NCBI GenBank assembly: GCA_029256015.1
Contig: JAQSYQ010000004.1
Span: 99,032-153,134, forward strand
Origin: Gammaproteobacteria bacterium
GTDB taxonomy: Bacteria; Pseudomonadota; Gammaproteobacteria; Francisellales; CACEW01
Length of the DNA: 54,103 nt
Reading direction: 5' to 3'
Positions 1 to 8,263 of the stretch are shown here, one piece after another; the stretch's first letter is position 1; every line of letters starts with the position of its first letter. The notes under the pieces were generated by a model. That model had not been told where the DNA came from. It saw nothing but the letters and a program-made list of their open reading frames with translations, and ran no database searches. The translations under genes were made by a program, and so were the position numbers.

Positions 1-473
1 AAAAATATCCCGAAAACGATTACATCGGCATCGAAGTCCACCGCCCCGGAGTAGGCTGTTTGCTTAAGGCTATTTTAGATCATGATATTTCCAATATCAG
101 GATTTATGATCAGGATGCGGTTGAAGTGTTGAAGCAATGTATTCCTGATAACTCACTTGCCGGCCTTCAGCTTTTTTTCCCGGACCCCTGGCATAAAAAA
201 CGCCATCACAAAAGAAGAATAGTACAGCCTGAATTTGTTCAATTGATTTGGCAAAAGCTAGCCCCTAATGGATTTTTTCATTTAGCGACAGACTGGGAGC
301 ATTATGCAGAGCACATGATGGAAGTCCTGAGTGCAGATCCCGGTTTTAGCAATGCAGCTGGATTCAATGAATTTGCCCCAAGACCGGAAAGCCGGCCTCT
401 GACTAAATTTGAGCAAAGAGGCCAACGATTAGGTCATGGGGTATGGGATTTATTATTTAAAAAATCACTTTAG
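1..473 (+). CDS. trmB: tRNA (guanine-N7-)-methyltransferase, 5'-truncated
   Basis: This is the 3' part of TrmB, which methylates G46 in the variable loop of tRNAs using SAM. The frame is open from base 3, so the gene begins upstream of the window; an internal ATG-like start is not needed. The opening residues ([17 protein letters not shown]) match the family's Rossmann-fold strand with the acidic SAM-binding residue. Further on are the family signature [13 protein letters not shown], the ATDWEHYA block, and the C-terminal [17 protein letters not shown] motif that TrmB proteins nearly always end with. The C-terminus therefore looks complete and intact. The stop overlaps the stop region of the convergent gene on the other strand by a few bases. 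Identity is secure; only the N-terminal part is unseen. Confidence 0.95.
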   Translation, partial: KYPENDYIGIEVHRPGVGCLLKAILDHDISNIRIYDQDAVEVLKQCIPDNSLAGLQLFFPDPWHKKRHHKRRIVQPEFVQLIWQKLAPNGFFHLATDWEHYAEHMMEVLSADPGFSNAAGFNEFAPRPESRPLTKFEQRGQRLGHGVWDLLFKKSL

Positions 474-1184
474 TGAAACCTCGACCGCTTCCTGTGATGA
501 GAGAGAGCGATAATGATCAGCAGCCTGTGTACTTCTATTCTCAAACCAAGTCAATGCTCCTTTCACAGCAGTGACTGCCAGATGACCTGCCGCTAAAGCT
601 GTCGCTCCTTTCAGGGCGCTGTCAGCGGGTTCATTATCTGTCATCTGAGCTGGCATGGCATAGCTAACCGCAGCAGCCGTTCCTAAACGCAAAACTTCAT
701 AGCCGGTATCAGCAAGTTTCACAGTATGATAGGGTCTTGATACAGTCTCAGGAAACATCTGCTTAATTTCAGCCATAGAGAGAGTATTAGACTCTTGATT
801 TAAACGATCGTATATATATTGATGGCTCAATGTTTGCTGATTTATAAATTCCCTTACTTCTTTAAAAGATTTTCTTTGAGCCAGCAAGTCTTCAGCATCA
901 TTCCCAGTAATAGCTAAAAGGGTCGATAGCTGCTCAGCTTTATACCTGTAAAATTGCGGATGAGTTGCGGGTCCGACAAGTTTAGCTCCCACAATATAGT
1001 TAAGCGTCGAACCCAAACCCGGCAATATTCTAAGCACAAGTTGAGGCGCACTTTTAAGCACTCCGGCAGCCCCTAAAATGCTTCCTATTGCAACATTGAT
1101 CCCGACAGCTGCAAAAGACTCAAAAGCCTCCGCCCCCACCAATTGATACACATTTTGCCCAGTTAATGCATTTCTTTTTGCCAT
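465..1184 (-). CDS. uncharacterised protein, paralogue of next gene
   Basis: I do not recognise a named family. The open frame extends to a TTG at 1217, but AAAGGAG lies 8 nt before the ATG at 1184, so I start there (239 residues). The protein has a hydrophobic, Gly/Ala-rich N-terminal third, a central helical part with [12 protein letters not shown] and an [14 protein letters not shown] stretch, and a hydrophobic C-terminal third; two to four membrane-associated helices are possible. It is clearly related to the gene at 1408-2229. Both share LTxQN near the start, LLPG/ILPG followed by a Gly/Ser/Thr stretch, a DLL.Q helix, an LSH.YI..LN block, an S.AEI.Q.FPE.VS block, and an E.LR.G...SY block. 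This makes it a diverged tandem duplicate. Effector or envelope roles are guesses; no catalytic motif is visible. Confidence 0.75.
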   Translation of the reverse strand: MAKRNALTGQNVYQLVGAEAFESFAAVGINVAIGSILGAAGVLKSAPQLVLRILPGLGSTLNYIVGAKLVGPATHPQFYRYKAEQLSTLLAITGNDAEDLLAQRKSFKEVREFINQQTLSHQYIYDRLNQESNTLSMAEIKQMFPETVSRPYHTVKLADTGYEVLRLGTAAAVSYAMPAQMTDNEPADSALKGATALAAGHLAVTAVKGALTWFENRSTQAADHYRSLSSQEAVEVSLK

Positions 1185-1359
1185 GCGCATATCTCCTTTA
1201 TGGATAAATGAAATCAAGCAATGCCAATTGACTGCAATGAAAATTCATAAGAGACAAACTAAAAAATTTATGCTGTAAAGATATAGGATAAAGGGCTAAA
1301 GCAGTCGGGACAAGCCCAGCACATTATTCAGAGGGATGAGAAGGGTATTGAAAATATAA

Positions 1360-1389
1360 CCCCAGAGCCAACGGAATTAAGCCATGGGG
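1360..1389 (-). terminator. possible weak terminator after 1408-2229 gene
   Basis: On the minus strand a CCCC...GGGG stem closes a 22-nt loop just downstream of the stop of the 1408-2229 gene, and is followed by TTATATTTTC. The stem is short and the loop long, so this is only a possible factor-independent terminator. The rest of the gap between the two paralogues (1185-1407) shows no gene. Confidence 0.25.
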
Positions 1390-1407
1390 CTGAATAACTG
1401 TTTTAAG

Positions 1408-2229
1408 CTATCTTCTCCCCCAAAAACTTTCTAATTCGTCTGTATTACTAGTAGTGGTAGGGCCTCCCACCAAAGGGCTGTTAAGTGACCGTGCAGGATC
1501 ATCTTGGGTTAATGTAACATAAACATCATTTGGAGCTGATCTCTCTGGAGCAGCACTTCCTTTGGCTACTTTTCTGGCCTGATACCAAGCAAGCCCCCAC
1601 TCACCCGCGTCTACCACGGCATTAGCTGCGGCAAGGCCAAGGGCTGCAATAATCGCACGATTTGCCTCCGCATCTTCTGTAAGCTCGGTGTGATTGCTAA
1701 GTAAATAACTTGCTGTCATGCCCACTCCCATGCGCAGTGCCTCAAACATCACTGATTTTATAACCCAAGGTCTTGCGCGGCCTGAGACATCTTCGGGGAA
1801 AAGCTGCACTATTTCAGCTCTGGAAATCTTATATTCGCCTGCATTGAGCTTCTCAAAAATATAATCATGGCTTAAAAGCTGTTGTCTACTGTTTACAATA
1901 CTACTGCAAGCTACTTGCTGCATGAGTAAATCTTTGGCCACATTGACATCAATTTCCAACAGATCGCTTAGACGTAAAGCATAATTATCAACATCATTGC
2001 CCAAAATAGGCATAAGCACTTTAAAGGCGCTGGTATAAGCTGCTGTAGATAGCGCACCGGGAAGCAGTTGCAAAGCAACAGGGGGCAAATTACCGTACAG
2101 GCTTGCAAAATATACGGCTGTAAAGCTGATACCTGTTGAAAATAGGGTCTTTAAGCCCTCTGCACTTAAGCTTTGGAAAATATTTTGTGAAGTTAATGGA
2201 TGGCTTTTTTTGATATCTGAAATAGGCAT
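1408..2229 (-). CDS. uncharacterised protein, paralogue of previous gene
   Basis: A 273-residue protein of no recognised family, with the ATG placed 7 nt after GGAG. The first about 220 residues align with the neighbouring protein at 465-1184 through LTSQNIFQ, LLPGALSTAAY, DLLMQQ, LLSHDYIFEKLN, SRAEIVQLFPEDVSG and a FEALRMGVG...SYLL block. After that it carries its own polar, probably disordered tail rich in Ser, Thr, Pro and Asn, ending in DELESFWGRR. The same ELESF motif ends the otherwise unrelated protein at 2875-3426. Hydrophobic helices at about residues 33-75 and 165-215 suggest membrane contact. A short acidic C-terminus with aromatic residues resembles known Dot/Icm type IV secretion signals, but that is inference only. 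Confidence 0.75.
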   Translation of the reverse strand: MPISDIKKSHPLTSQNIFQSLSAEGLKTLFSTGISFTAVYFASLYGNLPPVALQLLPGALSTAAYTSAFKVLMPILGNDVDNYALRLSDLLEIDVNVAKDLLMQQVACSSIVNSRQQLLSHDYIFEKLNAGEYKISRAEIVQLFPEDVSGRARPWVIKSVMFEALRMGVGMTASYLLSNHTELTEDAEANRAIIAALGLAAANAVVDAGEWGLAWYQARKVAKGSAAPERSAPNDVYVTLTQDDPARSLNSPLVGGPTTTSNTDELESFWGRR

Positions 2230-2297
2230 ATTGCGCTCCTTACGGCTTGGATATGAATGCTTAGCTATTGTTTCATATCGTTAATAGTATAAGCAAG

Positions 2298-2813
2298 CTA
2301 TGGATAAACTTGTTCCGCTTTGCCTAAAGCTAATACCTGTTCTTTTAATTCAGGAAAATAGCCCAGCATAAACAAAACTTCGGTCCATAAGAAAATCGGT
2401 GCGATAAAAATCTGCGAAAGATCATCTGATAAAGCCGGTTTTTTGCCTTCAATAACATGGCCTATAAACTGCAAAGCGATTCCCAATATAAAGCTCACTA
2501 AAAAAGCATAAAAGCCTATCCAATTGGGCTCATATTTTGAAAACCAGCCTGCAATATATCCTAAAATAGCCAAGACCACTGCTGAGCTTAAGCCAATTTT
2601 AAAGTCGAGCCTAAGATAGAAAATGCTTAAAATAATCAAAGCCGGCCAGGCGATATTGATTTGAAATAATCCAGGAATACTTAGCTTCACCCAGCTTAAT
2701 AAAATAAAGAAAGCAAACACCAGTAAAGGCACTCCAATTAAATGGGTGACTTTGGTCATCATTTTCTCGTGATAGAGCTGATAAAAGCCCATCTGTTCGG
2801 CTAAAGTTTTCAT
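2298..2813 (-). CDS. Mpo1-like/DUF962 membrane protein
   Basis: This 171-residue integral membrane protein belongs to the DUF962/Mpo1-like family. The yeast member Mpo1 is an iron-dependent dioxygenase that removes one carbon from 2-hydroxy fatty acids; whether bacterial members do the same is not established. The conserved features are visible: YHEKMMTKVTHLIGVPLL at residues 14-31 with two His of the presumed metal site, four to five hydrophobic helices, then QFIGHVIEGKKPAL near residue 116 with the third His, and a closing FLWTEVLFMLGY helix. Length is normal for the family. The ATG follows GAGGG by 7 nt. It is separated by about 60 bp from each neighbour and may be cotranscribed with the orphan gene upstream at 2875-3426. 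Confidence 0.85.
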   Translation of the reverse strand: MKTLAEQMGFYQLYHEKMMTKVTHLIGVPLLVFAFFILLSWVKLSIPGLFQINIAWPALIILSIFYLRLDFKIGLSSAVVLAILGYIAGWFSKYEPNWIGFYAFLVSFILGIALQFIGHVIEGKKPALSDDLSQIFIAPIFLWTEVLFMLGYFPELKEQVLALGKAEQVYP

Positions 2814-2874
2814 AACAAGCCCTCTAAGTTATATGCTTAGTTGAAAGCTTTTTGAAAAATTTAGCAAGGGATAC

Positions 2875-3426
2875 TTAGAAGAAACTTTCCAACTCTACGT
2901 CATCTCCCCCCAAAAAGCAGGGCAGATCAGAAAGAACCGAATATTCCCTAAATCCTTTTTGGGAAAAGGCTGAGGATTGTGAAACTGAGGCCGGATCTGA
3001 AGCAGGGGTGGACACGGAAGAAACATGAGCAATTGGCGTGCAGGCTCTTGGGCTAGGGGCCATTTCACTGCCTACCAAGCTAAGGTCTTCTTTCTGGTAA
3101 ATGTAAATGCCACTCACACATGATGGAAGTATGGGAGCAACTTTTTGAGTATTGATTGAATAGAACCTTTTGACTGTATTAACCGTGGTTAAAAATGGCT
3201 CGGCATCATGAGCAATGCTCAAAGTTAACATGCAGTGGGATTTTTCAGGTTTGCTCGGCAAAATTTGCATATAAGCCCTAGCCTCATTTTCATGATCGGC
3301 AAAAAAATGGATTCCTTCTGCCAGCTTTTCTTGGTTAACCTGCAACAGAGCACGCACTAAGCATTTAGCCGGCGACATCCCTTTTTCTTGTAAATTGGGT
3401 ACAACCACGTAATAAGTCATCTTCAT
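2875..3426 (-). CDS. uncharacterised protein with ELESF C-terminus
   Basis: I do not recognise this 183-residue protein. Residues 1 to about 115 look globular, with alternating short strands and helices (it opens MKMTYYVVVPNLQ). Residues 120-160 are a Ser/Pro/Ala-rich, probably disordered linker. It ends in GGDDVELESFF. The final ELESF motif is the same as near the end of the 1408-2229 protein (DELESFWGRR), although the rest of the two proteins is unrelated. An AAAGGA sequence upstream of the ATG supports the start. A secreted effector is one possible reading, given the flexible tail and acidic-aromatic end; nothing here proves it. Confidence 0.65.
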   Translation of the reverse strand: MKMTYYVVVPNLQEKGMSPAKCLVRALLQVNQEKLAEGIHFFADHENEARAYMQILPSKPEKSHCMLTLSIAHDAEPFLTTVNTVKRFYSINTQKVAPILPSCVSGIYIYQKEDLSLVGSEMAPSPRACTPIAHVSSVSTPASDPASVSQSSAFSQKGFREYSVLSDLPCFLGGDDVELESFF

Positions 3427-3533
3427 TTATGCTAATCCTTTAGCTAAGCAGAGCTTATTTTACCAATATATTTGGTGGAATTAAGCGAAATTTATGCTTA
3501 TACTAAGCCTTCAAAACTGTTCTGAATCAAAAA

Positions 3534-4829
3534 ATGTCCGACAAAACTAACTCCCGAGTCATTGCTGCCACAATTTTAATCGAAGTCTTGATTAACAAGC
3601 ACTCATTACAGCAGGTACTCTCTCAGTATATACGTGATTTAAACAAAAATGATGCAGGTTTTGTTCAGGCCTTGGTCTATGGCGTGATTCGTGACTACGG
3701 CAACTTGCAAGCCATTTTAAAATGTTTAATGGATAAGCCCCTAAACGCTAAAGAGCAGGATACAGCTATTCTCATTTTAATAGGTTTGTATCAACTTCTG
3801 TCGATGCGAGTAGCAGAACATGCAGCTGTTTCTGAAACGGTGGATGCCGCTAAAATATTAGGCAAGCAGTGGGCAACTGGTTTAATCAACGGGATATTGC
3901 GTCGATTTGCTCGGGAACAAGAAAGCATTCTAGCCAAAGCCAAATTAAGCCCGATGAAAAACCATCCAAGCTGGCTGGTCAGTAAAGTGAAAGCAGCCTG
4001 GCCGGACAGATTATTGCAAATTTTGCAGAAAAACGACTTAGCACCTCCTATGCACCTCAGGGTAAATAAGCAAAAGATTGATAGGGATGCTTACTTAGAT
4101 TTACTTGAGCAAAAACAAATTAAAGCCCAAGCGAGCTCCTTAAGCTTGGCTGGAATCACCTTAGAAGAAGCCGTCGATGTGCAAGACCTGCCTCATTTTA
4201 CCGAAGGCTTTGTTTCAGTTCAGGATATTGCAGCCCAGCAAGCTGCCCACTTGTTAGACTTAGAACCTGGCATGAGAATATTAGACGCCTGCGCGGCTCC
4301 AGGGGGAAAAACTGCCCATATTTTAGAAACAGAGCCTAAAGTTGAATTAATTGCCATTGATCAAGATGCTACTCGATTAAAAAGAGTGGAGGAAAATTTA
4401 TCCCGCCTGCATCTTTGCGCCAAAATAATGACAGCCGATGCCAGCCAACAGCATTGGTGGGACAAAAAGCCCTTCGAGCGGATATTGCTGGATGCTCCAT
4501 GCTCGGCAACGGGAGTCATCCGCCGCCACCCTGATATTAAATGGCTTAGACAAGCTTCTGATATCGAAAACTTAGCCAAGCTCCAGCTGAGTATTTTAAA
4601 AAACCTCTGGGCCATGCTAAGCCCCGGTGGAATATTGGTTTATGCGACCTGCTCCATATTACCCGAGGAAAATGATCAGCTTATCAAGCATTTTTTAAGC
4701 CATGAAAACAGCGCAAAGCCAATGCCCCTGCAATTTAGCAGAGGCATAGCAACAGAGCATGGCTGGCAGTTTTTCCCAGAACCTATGGGAACCGATGGCT
4801 TCTTTTATTCCAAATTGCAAAAGCAATAA
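3534..4829 (+). CDS. rsmB: 16S rRNA (cytosine967-C5)-methyltransferase
   Basis: RsmB (formerly Sun/Fmu) makes m5C at position 967 of 16S rRNA using SAM. Residues 1-140 form the NusB-like RNA-binding domain (GFVQALVYGVIRDY, AAVSETVDAAK). The catalytic Rossmann domain follows. The SAM-binding motif is DACAAPGGKTAHIL at about residue 251, the DAPCSATGVIRRHPDIKWLR motif contains one conserved Cys, and YATCSILPEEN near residue 367 contains the second. Both the catalytic and the release cysteine are therefore present. The 431-residue length is typical. No good Shine-Dalgarno precedes the ATG. Unlike in E. coli, fmt and def are not adjacent. A TATACT hexamer at 3499-3504 could be its -10 element, but no convincing -35 accompanies it. 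Confidence 0.96.
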   Translation: MSDKTNSRVIAATILIEVLINKHSLQQVLSQYIRDLNKNDAGFVQALVYGVIRDYGNLQAILKCLMDKPLNAKEQDTAILILIGLYQLLSMRVAEHAAVSETVDAAKILGKQWATGLINGILRRFAREQESILAKAKLSPMKNHPSWLVSKVKAAWPDRLLQILQKNDLAPPMHLRVNKQKIDRDAYLDLLEQKQIKAQASSLSLAGITLEEAVDVQDLPHFTEGFVSVQDIAAQQAAHLLDLEPGMRILDACAAPGGKTAHILETEPKVELIAIDQDATRLKRVEENLSRLHLCAKIMTADASQQHWWDKKPFERILLDAPCSATGVIRRHPDIKWLRQASDIENLAKLQLSILKNLWAMLSPGGILVYATCSILPEENDQLIKHFLSHENSAKPMPLQFSRGIATEHGWQFFPEPMGTDGFFYSKLQKQ

Positions 4830-4946
4830 ATCCACCCTAGCCCTCCTTTGTTAAAGCAGGGAACTAAAAAATCCACCCTAACCCTCCTTTAAGAAAGGAG
4901 GGGATTTAAGTTCCTCCCTTTATAAAGGGAGGCTAGGAAGGATTTA
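4828..4946. repeat. family A palindromic intergenic repeat, copy 1
   Basis: Three related units lie end to end immediately after the rsmB stop. Two are direct copies of AATCCACCCTARCCCTCCTTT, and the third is the reverse complement (AAAGGGAGGCTAGGAAGGATT). Each unit is itself a small CCTCC/GGAGG hairpin, so the block can fold into stem-loops and may act as a transcription terminator for rsmB. Related blocks are at 13072-13147 and 18398-18503. Confidence 0.8.
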
Positions 4947-5012
4947 GATTTGAATTATTACGCGCATTCTTTTTAAAAGGCTGCAACAAAAAAATTGCCC
5001 ACTAGCATCATC

Positions 5013-5154
5013 AATTTAGTTCCTAAATCTGGGATTGTGGTTGTGAGCAAGGCAAAAATGGCGAAAAAAGCGGAGTTTACAAATAGCTAAATGAGCAATT
5101 TTGAGCCATTTTTAACACAGCTCACGGCCTCAAGTACTATTTAGGAGCTAAATT
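5013..5154. repeat. 142-bp MITE-like imperfect palindrome
   Basis: The left end (AATTTAGTTCCTAAAT, 5013-5028) and the reverse complement of the right end (5139-5154) match at 15 of 16 bases. The complementarity continues inward: GTGAGC near 5044 pairs with GCTCAC near 5120, and AAAAATGGC near 5055 pairs with GCCATTTTT near 5105. The whole element could therefore fold as one long hairpin with an unpaired centre. There is no room for a transposase. The right edge touches the stop codon of the gene at 5154-5420. Together with the family A block it accounts for the 324-bp gap after rsmB. Confidence 0.6.
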
Positions 5155-5420
5155 TAGTGAATGAACTCGCCCTGGGTGATAAGTGCCGTCATCACTTTCC
5201 TCGCCAACTCGCAGCCTTCTTCTTCACCATATTTGGCTTCTAAAGTTTCCTCGAGTTCAACGACCCAGTCGGCTCTTGAGATTTGAATGCTGCCCTCAGG
5301 CACATAAGTCACTTCTTGAATGCCGACCACTGTTTCTTCTAAATTTTCATAATGGCAGGCGATAATATCTTGAGCTGTCGACAAATCTTGTTCCATTGTT
5401 TTCCAATTTAAATCGTTCAT
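5154..5420 (-). CDS. small acidic uncharacterised protein
   Basis: An 88-residue, strongly acidic protein (many Glu and Asp, pI likely near 4) without a recognised family. The open frame could start at 5444, but an AGGAGG sits 6 nt before the ATG at 5420, and a TATAAT lies just upstream of the longer start, so the short form is chosen. Predicted content is two helices around a strand-rich middle (VVGIQEVTYVPEGSIQI). It contains a single WKTME and a VELEETLEAKYGEEEG stretch. The C-terminus ends at the very edge of the 142-bp palindromic repeat, whose outermost base is part of the TAA stop, so the element may have reshaped the gene's end. Function unknown. Confidence 0.6.
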   Translation of the reverse strand: MNDLNWKTMEQDLSTAQDIIACHYENLEETVVGIQEVTYVPEGSIQISRADWVVELEETLEAKYGEEEGCELARKVMTALITQGEFIH

Positions 5421-5453
5421 CTTCACCCTCCTGCTTTTCAGCATTCATAATTC

Positions 5454-5459
5454 TATTAT
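5454..5459 (-). promoter_or_regulatory. candidate -10 element for small acidic gene
   Basis: A perfect TATAAT on the minus strand lies about 34 bp upstream of the chosen start at 5420, with AGGAGG between it and the start. No good -35 hexamer is seen at the right distance. Confidence 0.35.
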
Positions 5460-5481
5460 AGGTTAATTTTTTTAAGTCTGC

Positions 5482-6141
5482 TTAGTACACACCTACGAGC
5501 CTTAAAATAAGCCCAGTTAAAATCTGCACCGGGGGCCAAATGACTTTGGGAAGAATATTGGTAACCAGCAGTAATATTAGGATCAAAAACCCATAGCGTT
5601 CGATCCTAGCATAACTGTATGCGGCCTTAGGGCTCAAAAAACTACTTATGACTCGGCTTCCGTCCAATGGTGGGATGGGAAGTAAATTCAATACGCCAAA
5701 TACCACATTGATCATGACTCCTGAAATGCCCATATTCATCAAAATAAAGGAAGGCCACGGGTCTGTAGCTTGCATACTTAAGCCTAGCTTTGCAACCAAG
5801 CCCCAGACTATTGCCATGGCTATATTGCTCATCGGGCCACTTAGAGCAACCAATGGCATTTGCCATCTTGGAGACCTTAAGTTTCTCCAGTCTACAGGAA
5901 CGGGCTTGGCCCAACCGAAAGCCAATTTACCGCCTGAAAGCAGCAATAATAAAACAGGCAATACCAAAGTTCCTAAAATATCGACGTGCTTAACTGGGTT
6001 TAAAGTTAACCTTCCCAGCATTTTGGCCGTTTTATCCCCGCACAAGCTTGCCACCCATCCGTGAGCAACTTCATGTACGGTAATAGCAAAAATTAATGGA
6101 ATCAGCCAAACTAATATTTTTTGTGCTAAATCAAACTGCAT
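5482..6141 (-). CDS. site-2 protease family membrane metalloprotease (M50)
   Basis: A polytopic zinc metalloprotease of the M50 family (bacterial site-2 protease group), expected in the inner membrane. The zinc-binding motif HEVAHG is in the first helix at about residues 22-27 from the chosen start. The second metal ligand motif, LLPIPPLDGSRV, lies near residue 157 in a later helix. Six hydrophobic segments can be counted, and there is no PDZ domain, as in the short YwhC/Rip-like subgroup. An in-frame GTG at 6150 is possible, but its Shine-Dalgarno would be directly adjacent; the ATG at 6141 follows AAGAGAG by 8 nt. Substrate unknown. It is divergent from the oligopeptidase gene, with 66 bp between the starts. 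Confidence 0.88.
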   Translation of the reverse strand: MQFDLAQKILVWLIPLIFAITVHEVAHGWVASLCGDKTAKMLGRLTLNPVKHVDILGTLVLPVLLLLLSGGKLAFGWAKPVPVDWRNLRSPRWQMPLVALSGPMSNIAMAIVWGLVAKLGLSMQATDPWPSFILMNMGISGVMINVVFGVLNLLPIPPLDGSRVISSFLSPKAAYSYARIERYGFLILILLLVTNILPKVIWPPVQILTGLILRLVGVY

Positions 6142-6207
6142 ATACGCCACTCTCTTTCAAAATAATATCTTTATAGTAGGATATGGGGATCAGAGGAGAA
6201 AATTTCA

Positions 6208-8241
6208 ATGGATACGCCTTTATTATCATCTTTCGTTTTACCCCCTTTTTCAGCTATTAAGCCAGAGCAGGTCGAGCCCGCTATCGATACCCTTTTACAA
6301 GAATGCCGCCGGACCATAGAGAAAACTCTAGCTCAAAAAGCGCCTTGGACCTGGGAAAAACTGGTTCAACCTATTGAAACTCAAGATGAAAAGCTTTCTA
6401 AGGTCTGGTCGCCCGTTAGCCATTTAAACTCGGTGAAGAACTCACCACAGCTACGGGAAGCCTATGAGCATTGTATTGCTAAGCTATCCGAATACCACAC
6501 CGATGTGGGGCAAAACCTGGCATTATTTAAAGCTTATGAAGAATTATCCCAAAGCCCCGAATATCAAAAGCTCGATTCGGTTCAAAAAAGAATTATCGAT
6601 CATACTTTGCGTGACTTTAAATTGTCAGGAGTCTCTTTAGCGGATGATAAAAAGCAGCGATATAAGGAAATTCAGCAACGTCTGTCACAGCTTTGCACCC
6701 AATTTGAAAATCATATTATGGATGCGACCGATAGCTGGTCTTATCATACTGAGGATGAGTCCCTGCTCAAAGGTTTGCCGGAGCACAGCATTGCGGCTGC
6801 GAAAGAAAAAGCCGAAAAAGCGTCTAAAGCTGGCTGGATGCTGGGCATTGATTTTCCAACTTACTATGCGGTAATTACCTATGCCGACGATCGTCATTTA
6901 CGTAAAATATTTTATACGGCCTATGCCACTCGAGCTTCAGACCAAGACCCAAATGCCGGCAAGTGGGACAACTCTAAAATCATGCAAGAAATTTTGGCAC
7001 TCCGACACGAAGAAGCTGAGCTTTTAGGCTTTTCTAACTTCGCCGAAGTTTCTTTGTATACCAAAATGGCCAAAGATCCTAAAAAAGTCTTAGGCTTTTT
7101 GGAAGACCTGGCTAAACGATCCAAACCTATGGCTCAAAAAGAGCTTCAAGCTCTGCAAAGCTTTGCAGAAAGCCAAGGGCTTAAAGGAAGCCTACAGTCA
7201 TGGGACATTGCCTATTACAGCGAAAAACTGCGCCAGGCTGAGTTTGGCTTGTCCGAGGAAAGCCTAAGGCCCTATTTCCCGGCTACTCAAGCTTTAAAAG
7301 GCCTATTTGAAATAGTTGAAAAAATTTATGGGTTAACCGTCAAAGAGCGCAAGGTAGATACCTGGCATGAATCCGTTCAGTTTTTCGACCTGTATGATAA
7401 CAAGCAGCTCAGGGGCTCCTTTTACGTTGACCTATACGCAAGGCCTAATAAAAGAGGCGGGGCCTGGATGGATGACTATATTACAAGACGCCGTTTAGAA
7501 GATGGCTCAATCCAAAGCCCGGTAGCTTACCTTACCTGCAACTTCACCCCTCCATTAAAAGACAAGCCCGCCTGCCTCACTCATGACGAGGTGACCACTC
7601 TATTTCATGAATTTGGCCATGTGATGCACCATTTGATGAGCAAGGTGGACTATTTAGCTGCCTCAGGAATCCATGGAGTGGAGTGGGACGCCGTGGAGCT
7701 GCCCAGCCAATTTATGGAAAACTTCTGCTGGTGCGAGGAAGTCATGCCTTTAATTTCCTCTCATATTGAAACTCAGGAGCCCTTACCTAAAGCCATGTTT
7801 GAGCAATTGCTTAAAACAAGATCATTTCAGGCAGGCCTAATGATGCTTCGCCAGCTTGAGTTTTCTTTATTCGATTTTAGAATGCACTATCTCTATGACC
7901 CTAAGCATCCTCAGGATATCCAAGCAGTACTGGATCAAGTCAGAAAAGAAATCGCGGTACTCAAGCCCCCTGCTTTTAACAGATTCCAACACAGCTTTTC
8001 GCATATTTTCGCGGGAGGCTATGCTGCCGGATATTATTCCTATAAGTGGGCTGAAGTTTTATCCGCCGATGCATTCTCCAAATTTGAAGAAGAAGGCGTG
8101 CTGAATCCCAATACAGGCAAGGCCTTTTTGAACTGCATTTTAGAGCAAGGCAGCACTAAAGATGCCATGGACCTGTTTATTGATTTTAGAGGAAGAGAAC
8201 CCAAGATTGATGCTCTATTGCAGCATAATGGGATTATTTAA
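6208..8241 (+). CDS. prlC: oligopeptidase A, M3 zinc metallopeptidase
   Basis: A 677-residue cytosolic M3-family oligopeptidase that cleaves short peptides, including degraded signal peptides. The catalytic HEFGHVMHH (HExxH with a third downstream Glu) lies at about residues 463-471. Around it are typical family blocks: FYVDLYARPNKRGGAWMDD before it, and GVEWDAVELPSQFMENFCW after it, which carries the Glu zinc ligand region. The C-terminal YYSYKWAEVLSADAF block is also diagnostic. GAGGAG precedes the ATG by 11 nt. Length is that of E. coli PrlC (680 residues). The ankyrin gene begins 22 bp after its stop and is probably in the same transcript. Confidence 0.96.
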   Translation: MDTPLLSSFVLPPFSAIKPEQVEPAIDTLLQECRRTIEKTLAQKAPWTWEKLVQPIETQDEKLSKVWSPVSHLNSVKNSPQLREAYEHCIAKLSEYHTDVGQNLALFKAYEELSQSPEYQKLDSVQKRIIDHTLRDFKLSGVSLADDKKQRYKEIQQRLSQLCTQFENHIMDATDSWSYHTEDESLLKGLPEHSIAAAKEKAEKASKAGWMLGIDFPTYYAVITYADDRHLRKIFYTAYATRASDQDPNAGKWDNSKIMQEILALRHEEAELLGFSNFAEVSLYTKMAKDPKKVLGFLEDLAKRSKPMAQKELQALQSFAESQGLKGSLQSWDIAYYSEKLRQAEFGLSEESLRPYFPATQALKGLFEIVEKIYGLTVKERKVDTWHESVQFFDLYDNKQLRGSFYVDLYARPNKRGGAWMDDYITRRRLEDGSIQSPVAYLTCNFTPPLKDKPACLTHDEVTTLFHEFGHVMHHLMSKVDYLAASGIHGVEWDAVELPSQFMENFCWCEEVMPLISSHIETQEPLPKAMFEQLLKTRSFQAGLMMLRQLEFSLFDFRMHYLYDPKHPQDIQAVLDQVRKEIAVLKPPAFNRFQHSFSHIFAGGYAAGYYSYKWAEVLSADAFSKFEEEGVLNPNTGKAFLNCILEQGSTKDAMDLFIDFRGREPKIDALLQHNGII

Positions 8242-8263
8242 ATTTAAGATAACACAAGAGATA

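Noticed and set aside
5642..6064. Overlapping open frames on both strands across the M50 protease
   Set aside because: The minus-strand protease frame carries HEVAHG and the later Asp motif; the others are shadows.
8162..8263. Upstream extension of the 38-codon ankyrin N-terminal frame into prlC
   Set aside because: This part overlaps the prlC coding end in another frame; the ATGs at 8264/8267 behind AAGAGAT are the likely start.
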